DNA of 64,000 bases from Ochotona curzoniae (lineage: Eukaryota; Chordata; Mammalia; Lagomorpha; Ochotonidae), in contig NW_024465664.1 in the NCBI RefSeq assembly GCF_017591425.1, positions 1-64,000 of the forward strand. The letters are read 5' to 3'. Positions 1 to 12,900 of this stretch are shown here, one piece after another. A model generated the notes under the pieces. The model searched no databases and was not told the origin of the DNA. It saw only the letters and a list, made by a program, of their open reading frames with translations. The translations under genes were made by a program, and so were the position numbers. Positions within the stretch are counted from its first letter, which is position 1. Each line of letters begins with the position of its first letter.

Positions 1-3000
1 TCCACACAAAACAACCATGTGGATCCTCACTCAAGGCGCTAAGAAGTCCACATCCAGAGACAAGTTCAGCGCCCAAGCCATTTCCAGCTCCCATGGAAAC
101 CAAGTGCTCTGGCAGCACATATGTCTGAAAGTGGATGTGACAGCTAGGGATCTCAGTGTGTTGGTGAATGGCAACTTGCCGAAGGAGCAGCACAGGTCTT
201 CCAGTGCCAAAACGACTCCACCAGCCTCAGGAACTTCACATACCATCAACTTTCCCAGCACATGTCCCGGAAACCGAGTTGGGTCCCAACTTGTCCAATG
301 CCCATTGAGCTCAGGATGATGAAACCAGGCATGTTGAACACCCACCCCACACAAACAACCATGTGGATCCTCACTCAAGGCGCTAAGAAGTCCACATCCA
401 GAGACAAGTTCAGCGCCCAAGCCATTTCCAGCTACCATGGAAACCAAGTGCTCTGGCAGCACATATGTCTGAAAGTGGATGTGACACCTAGGGATCTCAG
501 TGTGTTGGTGAACGACAACTTGACGAAGGAGCAGCACAGCTCTTCCAGTGCCAAAACGACTCCACCTGCCTCAGGAACTTCAAATACCATCAGCTTTCCT
601 ACCAGATGTCCCGAAAATTGAGTTCTGTCCCGTCATATCCAATGCCAATTGAGCCCAGGATGATGAAATCAGGCATGATGAACACGCACACAAAACAACC
701 ATGCAGATCCTGACTCAAGGGACTAAGAAGTCCACATCCAGAGACAAGTTCAGCGCCCAACCCATTTCCAGCTGCCATGGAAACCAAGTGCTCTGGCAGC
801 ACATATGTCTGAAAGTGGATGTGACAGCTAGGGATCTCAGTGTGTTGGTGAATGGCAACTTGCCGAAGCAGCAGCACAGCTCTTCCAGTACCAAAATGAC
901 TCCACCTGCCTCAGGGACTTCACATACCATCAGCTTTCCTAGCAGATGTCCCGGAAACCCACTTGGGTCCCATCTTGTCCAATGCCCATTGAGCCCAGGA
1001 TGATGAAACCAGGCATGTTGAACACCCACCCCACACAAAACAACCATGTGGATCCTGACTCAAGGCGCTAAGAAGTCCACATCCAGAGACAAGTTCAGCG
1101 CCCAAGCCATTTCCAGCTACCATGGAAAATAAGTGCTCTGGCAGCACATATGTCTGAGATTGGATGTGACACCTAGGGATCTCAGTGTGTTGGTGAATGG
1201 AAATTGCCAAAGGAACAGCACAGCTCTTACAGTCCCAAAACGACTCCACCTGCCTCAGGAACTTCACATACCATCAGCTTTCCAAGCAGAAGTTCTGGAA
1301 ACCCAATTGGGTCCCATCTCATCCAATGCCCATTGAGCCCAGGATGATGAAACCAGGCATGTTGAACACCCACCCCACACAAAACAACCATGTGGATCCT
1401 CACTCAAGGCGCTAAGAAGTCCACATCCAGAGACAAGTTCAGCGCCCAAGCCATTTCCAACTACCATGGAAACCAAGTGCTCTGGCAGCACATATGTCTG
1501 AAAGAGGATGTGACACCTAGGGATCTCAGTGTGTTGGTGAATCCCAACTTGCCGAAGCAGCAGCACAGCTCTTCCAGTGCCAAAATGACTCCACCTGCCT
1601 CAGGAACTTCACATACCATCAGCTTTCCTACCAGATGTCCCGGAAACCCACTTGGGTCCCATCTTGTCCAATGCCCATTGAGCCCAGGAGGATGAAACCA
1701 GGCATGTTGAACACCCACCCCACACAAAACAACCATGTGGATCCTCACTCAAGGCGCTAAGAAGTCCACATCCAGAGATAAGTTCAGCGCCCAAGCCATT
1801 TCCAGCTACCATGGAAACCAAGTGCTCTGGCAGCACATATGTCTGAAAGAGGATGTGACACCTAGGGATCTCAGTGTGTTGGTGAATGGCAACTTGCCGA
1901 AGGAGCAGGACAGGTCTTCCAGTGCCAAAACGACTCCACCTGCCTCAGGAACTTCACATACCATCAGCTTTCCTACCAGATGTCCCGGAAACCGAGTTGT
2001 GTCCCATCTCGTCCAATGCCCATTGAGCCCAGGATGATGAAATTTGCCTTGTTGAACACCCACACAAAACATCCATGTGAATCCTAACTCAAGGCGCTAA
2101 GAAGTCCACATCCAGAGACAAGTTCAGCGCCCAAGCCATTTCCAGCTACCATGGAAACCAAGTGCTCTGGCAGCACATATGTCTGAAAGTGGATGTGACA
2201 CCTAGGGATCTCAGTGTGTTGGTGAATGGCAACTTGCCGAAGGAGCAGCACAGCTCTTCCAGTGACAAAACGACTCCACCTGCCTCAGGAACTTCACATA
2301 CCATCAGCTTTCCTACCAGATGTCCCGAAAACCCACTTGGGTCCCATCTTGTCCAATACCGATTGAGGCCAGGATGATGATATCAGGCATGTTGAACACC
2401 CACCACACAAAACAACCATGTGGATCCTCACTCAAGGCGCTAAGAAGTCCATGTCCAGAGACAAGTTCAGCGCCCAAGCCATTTCCAGCTACCATGGAAA
2501 CCAAGTGCTCTAACAGCACATATGTCTGAAAGTGGATGTGACACCTAGGGATCTCAGTGTGTTGGTGAATGGCAACTTGCCGAAGGAGCAGCACAGCTCT
2601 TACAGTCCCAAAACGACTCCACCTGCCTCAGCAACTTCACATACCATCAGCTTTCCTACCAGATGTCCCGGAAACCGAGTTCTGTCCCATCTTGTCCAAT
2701 GCCCATTGAGCCCAGAATGATGAAATTTTCCATGTTAAACACCCACACAAAACAACCATGTGCATCCTCACTCAAGACGCTGAGATCTCCACATCCAGAG
2801 ACAAGTTCAGCGCCCAAGCCATTTCCAGCTACCATGGAAACCAAGTGCTCTGGCAGCACATATGTCTGAAAGTGGATGTGACACCTAGGGATCTCAGTTT
2901 GTTGGTGAATGGCAACTTGCTGAAGGAGCAGCACAGGTCTTCCAGTCCCAAAACGACTCCACCTGCCTCAGGAACTTCACATACCATCAGCTTTCCTAGC

Positions 3001-4126
3001 AGATGTCCCGGAAACCCGAGTTGAGTCCCATCTCATCCAATGCCCTTTGAGCCCAGGATGATGAAACCAGGCATGTTGAACACCCAACCCACACAAAACA
3101 ACCATGTGGATCCTCACTCAAGGCGCTAAGAAGTCCACATCCAGAGACAAGTTCAGCGCCCAAGCCATTTCCAGCTACCATGGAAACCAAGTGCTCTGGC
3201 AGCACATATGTCTGAAAGTGGATGTGACACCTAGGGATCTCAGTGTGTTGGTGAATGGCAACTTGCCGAAGGAGCAGCACAGCTCTTCCCGTGCAAAAGG
3301 ACTCCACCTGCCTCAGGAACTTCACATACCATCAGGTTTCCTAGCAGATGTCCCGGAAAACCCACTTGGGTCCCAACTCGTCCAATGCCCATTGAGCCCA
3401 GGAGGATGATATCAGGAATTTTGAACACCCACCCCACACAAAACAAACCTGTATATCATGACTCAAGGCACTAAGAAGTCCACATCCAGAGACAAGTTCA
3501 GCGCCCAAGCCATTTCCAGCTACCATGGAAACCAAGTGCTCTGGCAACACATATGTCTGAAAGAGGATGTGACACTTAGGATCTCAGTTTGTTGGTGAAT
3601 GGAAACTTGCCGAAGGAGCAGCACAGCTCTTCCAGTGCCAAAATGACTCCACCTGCCTCAGGAACTTCACATACCATCAGCTTTCCTACCAGATGTCAAA
3701 GAATCTCATTTGGGTGCCATCTCGTCCAATGCCCATTGAGCCCAGGATGATGAAATTTGCCGTGTTGAACACCGACACAAAACAACCATGTGGATCCTCA
3801 CTCAAGGCGCTAAGAAGTCCACATCCAGAGACAAGTTCAGCGCCCAAGCCATTTCCAGCTACCATGGAACCCAAGTGCTCTGGCAGCACATATGTCTGAA
3901 AGAGGATGTGACACCTAGGGTTCTCAGTGTGTTGGTGATTGGCAACTTGCCGAAGGAGCAGCACAGCTCTTCCAGTGCAAAACGACTCCACCTGCCTCAG
4001 GAACTTCACATACCATCAGCTTTCCTACCAGATGTCCCGGAAACCGACTTGGGTCCCATCTTGTCCAATGCCCATTGAGCCCAGGATGATGAAATCAGGC
4101 ATGATGCAAACGCACGCAAGAAAACC

Positions 4127-4470
4127 ATGTGGATCCTGACTCAAGGGACTAAGAGGTCCACATCCAGAGACAAGTTCAGCGCCCAAGTCATTTCCAGCTC
4201 CCATGGAAACCAAGTGCTGTGGCAGCACACATGTCTTAAAGAGGATATGACACCTAGTATCTGAGTTTGTTGCTGAATGGCAACTTGCCGAAGGAGCAGC
4301 ACAGCTCTTCCAGTGCCAAAACGACTCCACCTGCCTCAGGAACTTCACATACCATCAGCTTTCCTATCAGATGTCCCGGAAACCCAGTTGGGTGCCATCT
4401 CGTCCAATGCCCATTGAGCCCAGGATGATGAAATCAGGAATGTTGAACACCCACCCCACACAAAACAACC
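4127..4470 (+). repeat. Divergent monomer variant with TCTTAAAGAGGATATGAC core (copy 1 of 3)
   Basis: This unit carries a linked set of unusual bases in the normally conserved core: GTCTTAAAGAGGATATGAC in place of GTCTGAAAGTGGATGTGAC, then CCTAGTATCTGAG with two bases lost from CCTAGGGATCTCAG, and TTTGTTGCTGAATGG. The CCTAGG site is destroyed. The same haplotype occurs at 6875-7218 and 22964-23308, so the three copies descend from one altered unit that was amplified or moved within the array. Each copy is next to a unit with the unusual hinge ATGATGCAAACGCACGC. Confidence 0.85.
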
Positions 4471-6874
4471 ATGTAGATCCTGACTCAAGGCACTAAGAAG
4501 TCCACATCCAGAGAAAAGTTCAGCGCCCAAGCCATTTCCAGCTACCATGGAAACCAAGTGCTCTGGCAGCACATATGTCTGAAAGTGGATGTGACACCTA
4601 GGGTTCTCAGTGTGTTGGTGAATGGCAACTTGCCGAAGGAGCAGCACAGCTCTTCCAGTCCCAAAACGACTCCACCTGCCTCAGGAACTTCACATACCAT
4701 CAGCTTTCCTAGCAGAAGTCCCGGAAACCCACTTGGGTCAAATCTTGTCCAATGCCCATTGAGCCCAGGATGATGAAACCAGGCATGTTGAACACCCACC
4801 CCACACAAAACAACCATGTGGATCCTGACTCATGGCACTAAGAAGTCCACATCCAGAGACAAGTTCAGCGCCCAAGCCATTTCCAGCTACCATGGAAACC
4901 AAGTGCTCTGGCAGCACATATGTCTGAAAGTGAATGTGACACCTAGGGATCTCAGTGTGTTGGTGAATGGCAACTTGCCGAAGGAGCAGGACAGGTCTTC
5001 CAGTCCCAAAACGACTCCACCAGCCTCAGGAACTTCACATACCATCAGCTTTCCTAGCAGATGTCCCGAAAACCCACTTGGGTCCCATCTTTTCCAATGC
5101 CCATTGAGGCCAGGATGATGATATCAGGAATGTTGAACACCCACCCCACACAAAACAAACATGTAGACCATGACTCAAGGCGCTAAGAAGTCCACATCCA
5201 GAGAAAAGTTCAGCGCCCAAGCCATTTCCAGCTACCATGGAAACCAAGTGCTCTGGCAGCACATATGTCTGAAAGTGGATGTGACACCTAGGGATCTCAG
5301 TGTGTTGGTGAATGGCAACTAGCCGAAGGAGCAGCACAACTCGTCCAGTGCCAAAACGACTCCACCTGCCTCAGGAACTTCACATACCATCAGCTTTCCA
5401 AGCAGAAGTTCTGGAAACCCAATTGGGTCCCATCTCATCCAATGCCCATTGAGCCCAGGATGATGAAACCAGGCATGTTGAACACCCACCCCACACAAAA
5501 CAACCATGTGGATCCTCACTCAAGGCGCTAAGAAGTCCACATCCAGAGACAAGTTCAGCGCCCAAGCCATTTCCAGCTACCATGGAAACCAAGTGCTCTG
5601 GCAGCACATATGTCTGAAAGTGGATGTGACACCTAGGGATCTCAGTGTGTTGGTGAATGGCAACTTGCCGAAGGAGCAGGACAGGTCTTCCCGTGCAAAA
5701 CGACTCCACCTGCCTCAGGAACTTCACATACCATCAGCTTTCCTAGCAGATGTCCCGGAACCCCACTTGGGTCCCAACTCGTCCAATGCCCATTGAGCCA
5801 GGAGGATGATATCAGGAATGTTGAACACCCACCCCACACAAAACAAACCATGTAGATACTGACTCAAGGCACTAAGAAGTCCACATCCAGAGACAAGTTC
5901 AGCGCCCAAGCCATTTCTAGCTCCCATGGAAACCAAGTGCTCTGGCAGCACATATGTCTGAAAGTGGATGTGACACCTAGGGATCTCAGTGTGTTGGTGA
6001 ATGGCAACTTGCCGAAGGAGCAGCACAGCTCTTCCCGTACCAAAACGACTCCACCTGCCTCAGGAACTTCACATACCATCAGCTTTCCTACCAGATGTCC
6101 CGGAAACCACTTGGGTCCCATCTTGTCCAATACCCATTGAGCCCAGGATGATGATATCAGGCATGTTGAACACCCACCACACAAAACAACCATGTGGATC
6201 GTCACTCAAGGCGCTAAGAAGTCCATGTCCAGAGACAAGTTCAAGCACAAGCCATTTCCAGCTCCCATGGAAACCAAGTGCTCTGGCAGCACATATGTCT
6301 GAAAGTGGATGTGACACCTAGGGATCTCAGTGTGTTGGTGAATGGCAACTTGCCGAAGGAGCAGCACAGCTCTTACAGTGCCAAAACGACTCCACCAGCC
6401 TCAGGAACTTCACATACCATCAGCTTTCCTAGCAGATGTCCTTGAAAACTTCTTGGGTCCCATCTCGTCCAAAGCCCATTGAGCCCAGGAGGATGAAACC
6501 AGGCATGTTGAACACCAACCCCACACAAACAACCATGTGGATCCTCACTCATGGCGCTAAGAAGTCCACATCCAGAAACAAGTTCAGCGCCCAAGCCATT
6601 TCCAGCTCCCATGGAAACCAAGTGCTCTGGCAACACATATGTCTGAAAGAGGATGTGACACCTAGGGTTCTCAGTGTGTTGGTGAATGGCAACTTGCCGA
6701 AGGAGCAGCACAGCTCTTCCAGTGCAAAACGACTCCACCTGCCTCAGGAACTTCACATACCATCAGCTTTCCTAGCAGATGTCCCGGAAACCGACTTGGG
6801 TCCCATCTTGTCCAATGCCCATTGAGCATAGGATGATGAAATCAGGCATGATGCAAACGCACGCAAAAAAAACC

Positions 6875-7218
6875 ATGTAGATCCTGACTCAAGGGACTAA
6901 GAGGTCCACATCCAGAGACAAGTTCAGCGCCCAAGTCATTTCCAGCTCCCATGGAAACCAAGTGCTGTGGCAGCACATATGTCTTAAAGAGGATATGACA
7001 CCTAGTATCTGAGTTTGTTGCTGAATGGCAACTTGCCGAAGGAGCAGCACAGCTCTTCCAGTCCCAAAACGACTCCACCTGCCTCAGGAACTTCACATAC
7101 CATCAGCTTTCCTACCAGATGTCCCGGAAACCCACTTGGGTCCCATCTCGTCCAATGCCCATTGAGCCCAGGATGATGAAATCAGGCATGTTGAACACCC
7201 ACCCACACAAAACAACCA
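6875..7218 (+). repeat. Divergent monomer variant, copy 2 of 3
   Basis: It shares the linked core changes (TCTTAAAGAGGATATGAC, CCTAGTATCTGAG, TTGTTGCTGAATGG) with the units at 4127 and 22964. The hinge upstream reads GCAAACGCACGCAAAAAAAACC, slightly A-expanded compared with copy 1. The A-rich hinge is shared with the 22964 copy, which makes copies 2 and 3 look the more closely related pair. Confidence 0.85.
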
Positions 7219-9276
7219 TGTGGATCCTGACTCAAGGCGCTAAGAAGTCCAGCATCCAGAGACAAGTTCAGCGCCCAAGCCATTTCCAGCTACCATGGAA
7301 ACCAAGTGCTCTGGCAGCACATATGTCTGAAAGTGGATGTGACACCTAGGGATCTCAGTGTGTTGGTGAATGGCAACTTGCCGAAGGAGCAGCACAGCTC
7401 TTCCAGTGCCAAAACGACTCCACCTGCCTCAGCAACTTCACATACCATCAGCTTTCCTAGCAGATGTCCCGGAAACCCACTTGGTCCCATCTTGTCCAAT
7501 GCCCATTGAGCCCAGGATGATGAAATCATGCATGTTGAACACCCACACAAAACAACCATGTGGATCCTGAGTCAAGGCGACTAAGAAGTCCACATCCAGA
7601 GACAAGTTCAGCGCCCAAGCCATTTCCAGCTACCATGGAAACCAAGTGCTCTGGCAGCACATATGTCTGAAAGTGGATGTGACACCTAGGGATCTCAGTG
7701 TGTTGGTGAATGGCAACTTGCCGAAGGAGCAGGACAGGTCTTCCAGTGCCAAAACGACTCCACCTGCCTCAGGAACTTCACATACCATCAGCTTTCCTAG
7801 CAGATGTCCCGAAAACCCACTTGGGTCCCAACTTGTCCAATGCCCATTGAGGCCAGGATGATGATATCAGGCATGTTGAACACCCACCCCACAAAACAAC
7901 CATGTAGATCCTCACTCAAGGCGCTAAGAAGTCCACATCCAGAGACAAGTTCAGCGCCCAAGCCATTTCCAGCTACCATGGAAACCAAGTGCTCTGGCAG
8001 CACATATGTCTGAAAGTGGATGTGACACCTAGGGATCTCAGTGTGTTGGTGAATGGCAACTTGCCGAAGGAGCAGCACAGGTCTTCCAGTGCCAAAACGA
8101 CTCCACCTGCCTCAGGAACTTCACATACCATCAGCTTTCCTACCAGATGTCCCGGAAACCGACTTGGGTCCCATCTTGTCCAATGCCCATTGAGCCCAGG
8201 ATGATGAAACCAGGCATGTTGAACACCCACCCCACACAAAACAACCATGTGGATCCTCACTCAAGGCGCTAAGAAGTCCACATCCAGAGACAAGTTCAGC
8301 GCCCAAGCCATTTCCAGCTACCATGGAAACCAAGTGCTCTGGCAGCACATATGTCTGAAAGTGGATGTGACACCTAGGGTTCTCAGTGTGTTGGTGAATG
8401 GCAACTTGCCGAAGGAGCAGCACAGCTCTTCCAGTGCCAAAACGACTCCACCTGCCTCAGGAACTTCACATACCATCAGCTTTCCTACCAGATGTCCCGG
8501 AAACCGACTTGGGTCCCATCTGGTCCAATGCCCATTGAGCATAGGATGATGAAATCAGGTATGATGCAAACGCACGCACAAAACAACCATGTAGATCCTG
8601 ACTCAAGGCACTAAGAGGTCCACATCCAGAGACAAGTTCAGCGCCCAAGTCATTTCCAGCTCCCATGGAAACCAAGTGCTCTGGCAGCACATATGTCTGA
8701 AAGTGGATGTGACACCTAGGGATCTCAGTGTGTTGGTGAATGGCAACTTGCCGAAGGAGCAGCACAGCTCTTCCAGTGCCAAAACGACTCCACCTGCCTC
8801 AGGAACTTCACATACCATCAGCTTTCCTACCAGATGTCCCGGAAAACCAGTTGTGTGCCATCTTGTCCAATGCCCATTGAGCCCAGGATGATGAAATCAG
8901 GCATGTTGAACACCCACCCACACAAAACAACCATGTGGATCCTCACTCAAGGCGCTAAGAAGTCCACATCCAGAGACAAGTTCAGCGCCCAAGCCATTTC
9001 CAGCTACCATGGAAACCAAGTGCTCTGGCAGCACATATGTCTGAAAGTGGATGTGACACCTAGGGATCTCAGTGTGTTGGTGAATGGCAACTTGCCGAAG
9101 GAGCAGCACAGCTCTTCCAGTGCCAAAACGACTCCACCTGCCTCAGGAACTTCACATACCATCAGCTTTCCTACCAGATGTCCCGGAAACCGAGTTGTGT
9201 CCCATCTTGTCCAATGCCCATTGAGCCCAGGATGATGAAATCATGTCATGTTGAACACACCACACACAAAACAACC

Positions 9277-9619
9277 ATGTGGATCCTCACTCAAGGCGCT
9301 AAGAAGTCCACATCCAGAGACAAGTTCAGCGCCCAAGCCATTTCCAGCTACCATGGAAACCAAGTGCTCTGGCAGCACATATGTCTGAAAGTGGATGTGA
9401 CACCTAGGGATCTCAGTGTGTTGGTGAATGGCAACTTGCCGAAGGAGCAGCACAGCTCTTCCAGTGCCAAAACGACTCCACCTGCCTCAGGAACTTCACA
9501 TACCATCAGCTTTCCTACCAGATGTCCCGGAAACCACTTGGGTCCCATACTTGTCCAATGCCCATTGAGCCCAGGATGATGAAATCAGGCATGTTGAACA
9601 CCCACCACACAAAACAACC
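9277..9619 (+). repeat. Representative satellite monomer (343 bp) with landmarks
   Basis: This copy is close to the commonest base at nearly every position, so it serves as a reference unit. Landmarks in order are a BamHI-type GGATCC at 9281-9286, AAGGCGCTAAG at about 9293, a 19-bp dyad at 9341-9359 that includes CCATGG at 9351-9356, the palindrome ACATATGT at 9377-9384, CCTAGG at 9403-9408, TTGCCGAAGGAGCAGCAC at about 9436, AAAACGACTCCACC at about 9470, and CCCGGAAACC at about 9526. A C/A-rich hinge, CCCACCACACAAAACAACC, closes the unit. The stretch from about 9315 to 9520 is strongly conserved across the array. The stretch from about 9520 through the hinge into the next unit carries most of the substitutions and nearly all length changes. 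Confidence 0.9.
9341..9359. other. 19-bp dyad symmetry in the monomer core (reference copy)
   Basis: TTTCCAGCTACCATGGAAA contains perfect 6-bp inverted arms (TTTCCA and TGGAAA) around a 7-nt loop, overlapping the CCATGG palindrome. It is present in most monomers; the commonest variant changes the loop to GCTCCCA and keeps both arms. A minor variant with CCGTGG in place of CCATGG keeps the outer arms but loses the inner palindrome (for example at about 33229, 35963, 40735, 57094 and 58802). Short dyads able to form cruciform structures have been proposed to mark centromeres in lineages whose satellite lacks CENP-B boxes. A functional role here is inference only. Confidence 0.7.
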
Positions 9620-11589
9620 ATGTAGATCCTGACTCAAGGCGCTAAGAAGTCCACATCCAGAGACAAGTTCAGCGCCCAAGCCATTTCCAGCTACCATGGA
9701 AACCAAGTGCTCTGGCAGCACATATGTCTGAAAGTGGATGTGACACCTAGGGATCTCAGTGTGTTGGTGAATGGCAACTTGCCGAAGGAGCAGCACAGCT
9801 CTTCCAGTGCCAAAACGACTCCACCTGCCTCAGGAACTTCACATACCATCAGCTTTCCTAGCAGAAGTCCCGGATACCGAGTTGTGTCCAATCTTTCCAA
9901 TGCCCATTGAGCAGAGGATGATGAAATCAGGCATGTTGAACACCCACACAAAACAACCATGTAGATCATGACTCAAGGGACTAAGAAGTCCACATCCAGA
10001 GACAAGTTCAGCGCCCAAGCCATTTCCAGCTACCATGGAAACCAAGTGCTCTGGCAGCACATATGTCTGAAAGTGGATGTGACACCAGGGATCTCAGTGT
10101 GTTGGTGAATGGCAACTTGCCGAAGGAGCAGCACAGGTCTTCCAGTGCCAAAACGACTCCACCTGCCTCAGGAACTTCACATACCATCAGCTTTCCTAGC
10201 AGATGTCCCAGAAACCCAGTTGGGTGCCATCTCGTCCAATGCCCATTGAGCCCAGGATGATGAAATCAGGCATGTTGAACACCCACACAAAACAATCATG
10301 TCGATCCTGACTCAAGGCACTAAGAAGTCCACATCCAGAGACAAGTTCATCGCCCAAGCCACTTCCAGCTACCATGGAAACCAAGTGCTCTGGCAGCACA
10401 TATGTCTGAGAGTGGATGTGACACCTAGGGATCTCAGTGTGTTGCTGAATGGCAACTTGCCGAAGGAGCAGCACAGCTCTTCCAGTGCCAAAATGACTCC
10501 ACCTGCCTCAGGAACTTCACATACCATCAGCTTTCCTACCAGATGTCCCGGAAACCCACTTGGGTCCCATCTTGTCCAATGCCCATTGAGCCCAGGATGA
10601 TGAAATCAGGCATGTTGAACACCCACCACACCAAAACAACCATGTGGATCCTGACTCAAGGCGCTAAGAAGTCCCATCCAGAGACAAGTTCAGCGCCCAA
10701 GCCATTTCCAGCTACCATGGAAACCAAGTGCTCTGGCAGCACATATGTCTGAAAGTGGATGTGACACCTAGGGATCTCAGTGTGTTGGTGAATGGCAACT
10801 TGCCGAAGGAGCAGCACAGCTCTTCCAGTGCCAAAACGACTCCACCTGCCTCAGGAACTTCACATACCATCAGCTTTCCTAGCAGATGTCCCGGAAACCG
10901 AGTTGTGTCCAATCTTTTCCAATGCCCATTGAGCAGAGGATGATGAAATCAGGCATGTTGAACACCCACACAAAACAACCATGTAGATCCTGACTCAAGG
11001 CGCTAAGAAGTCCACATCCAGAGACAAGTTCAGCGCCCAAGCCATTTCCAGCTACCATGGAAACCAAGTGCTCTGGCAGCACATATGTCTGAAAGTGGAT
11101 GTGACAACTAGGGATCTCAGTGTGTTGGTGAATGGCAACTTGCCGAAGGAGCAGCACAGCTCTTCCAGTGCCAAAATGACTCCACCTGCCTCAGGAACTT
11201 CACATACCATCAGCTTTCCTACCAGATGTCCCGAAAACCCACTTGGGTCCCAACTCGTCCAATGCCCATTGAGCCCAGGATGATGAAATCAGGCATGTTG
11301 AACACCCACACAAAACAACCATGTGGATCCTGACTCAAGGCGCTAAGAAGTCCACATCCAGAGACAAGTTCAGCGCCCAAGCCATTTCCAGCTACCATGG
11401 AAACCAAGTGCTCTGGCAGCACATATGTCTGAAAGTGGATGTGACACCCAGGGATCTCAGTGTGTTGGTGAATGGCAACTTGCCGAAGGAGCAGCACAGC
11501 TCTTCCAGTGCCAAAACGACTCCACCTGCCTCAGGAACTTCACATACCATCAGCTTTCCTACCAGAAGTCCCGGAAACTGAATTGCGTC

Positions 11590-12900
11590 CCATCTCGTCC
11601 AATGCCCATTGAGCACAAGATGATGAAATCCAGGCATTTTGAACACCCACACAAAACAACCATCTGGATCCGCACTCAAGGCACTAAGAAGTCCACATCC
11701 AGAGACAAGTTCAGCGCCCAAGCCATTTCCAGCTACCATGGAAACCAAGTGCTCTGGCAGCACATATGTCTGAAAGTGGATGTGACACCTAGGGATCTCA
11801 GTATGTTGGTGAATGGCAACTTGCCGAAGGAGCAGCACAGGTCTTCCAGTGCCAAAATGATTCCACCTGCCTCAGGAACTTCACATACCATCAGCTTTCC
11901 TACCAGATGTCCCGGAAACCGAGTTGGGTACCCATCTCGTCCAATGCTCATTGAGCCCAGGATGATGAAATCAGGGATGTTGAACACCCACACGCAAAAC
12001 AACCATGTAGATCATGACTCAAGGCGCTAAGAAGTCCTCATCCAGAGACAAGTTCAGCGCCCAAGCCATTTCCAGCTACCATGGAAACCAAGTGCTCTGG
12101 CAGCACATATGTCTGAAAGTGGATGTGACACCTAGGGATCTCAGTGTGTTGGTGAATGGCAACTTGCCGAAGGAGCAGCACAGCTCTTCCAGTGCCAAAA
12201 CGACTCCACCTGCCTCAGGAACTTCACATACCATCAGCTTTCCTAGCAGAAGTCCCGGATACCGAGTTGTGTCCAATCTTTTCCAATGCCCATTGAGCAG
12301 AGGATGATGAAATCAGGCATGTTGAACACGCACACAAAACAACCATGTAGATCATGACTCAAGGGACTAAGAAGTCCACATCCAGAGACAAGTTCAGTGC
12401 CCAAGCCATTTCCAGCTCCCATGGAAACCAAGTGCTCTGGCAGCACATATGTCTGAAAGTGGATGTGACACCCAGGGATGTCAGTGTGTTGGTGAATGGC
12501 AAGTTGCTGAAGGAGCAGCACAGCTCTTCCAGTGCCAAAATGACTCCACCTGCCTCAGGAACTTCACATACCATCAGCTTTACGACCAGATGTCCCAGAA
12601 ACCCACTTGGGTCCCAACTCGTACGATGCCCATTGAGCCCAGGATGATGAAATCAGGCATGATGAACACGCACACAAAACAACCATGTGGATCCTGAATC
12701 AAGGCGCTAAGAAGTCCACATCCAGAGACAAGTTCAGCGCCCAAGCCATTTCCAGCTACCATGGAAACCAAGTGCTCTGGCAGCACATATGTCTGAAAGT
12801 GGATGTGACACCCAGGGATCTCAGTGTGTTGGTGAATGGCAACTTGCCGAAGGAGCAGCACAGCTCTTCCAGTGCCAAAATGACTCGACCTGCCTCAGGA
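11590..12900 (+). repeat. Four-monomer block, first of three copies
   Basis: Units starting near 11661, 12006, 12346 and 12685 match those at 13370, 13720, 14060 and 14399 at an offset of about 1710-1714 bp, and those at 16451, 16799, 17141 and 17480. Shared diagnostic bases include CATCTGGATCCGCACTCAAG, CAGTATGTTGG, GAAGTCCTCATCC, TTTACGACCAG and GGCAAGTTGCTGAAGG. This copy is the most diverged of the three: it has GTACGATGCCC at about 12622 where the others have GTCCAATGCCC. The match ends at about 12900, where the tail switches to the long hinge. Confidence 0.85.

Larger units (their letters stand above)
1..11589 (+). repeat. Mixed-monomer segment, units 1-34, no clear higher-order repeat
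   Basis: Units begin near 17, 361, 701, 1046, 1390, 1735, 2075, 2418, 2758, 3104, 3449, 3788, 4127, 4471, 4816, 5160, 5506, 5850, 6192, 6535, 6875, 7219, 7558, 7902, 8247, 8590, 8934, 9277, 9620, 9959, 10298, 10641, 10981 and 11321. Neighbouring copies differ at many scattered sites, and no fixed multi-monomer period stands out. Long units of 344-345 bp dominate up to about 9 kb and short units of 339-340 bp after that. Some short tracts are shared with the 21-24.6 kb region: 5395-6430 aligns with about 23543-24578, and 6440-6870 with about 21496-21900. This means parts of the segment were once duplicated with that region and then diverged. Confidence 0.85.

Noticed and set aside
17..319. Recurring ~100-codon plus-strand open frame starting at each ATGTGGATCC
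   Set aside because: It is present once per satellite unit with free substitutions, stop codons and frameshifts between copies and no codon-like pattern of change. It is a by-product of the repeat, not a gene.
1396..1566. Minus-strand open frames rich in Cys and Trp (about 90-110 codons, recurring per unit)
   Set aside because: They are mirror images of the same satellite on the other strand, with the same decay pattern. No initiation context, signal or domain that I recognise is maintained.
6860..6880. A-rich tract as a retroposon tail
   Set aside because: Eight or nine A residues arise from the ACGCACGCAAAAC hinge variant, and both flanks are normal satellite.
9526..9540. Canonical CENP-B box at CCCGGAAACC
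   Set aside because: On the minus strand CGGG is present, but the TTCG and central A are not at the required spacing; only 5 of 9 essential positions fit when aligned by CGGG.
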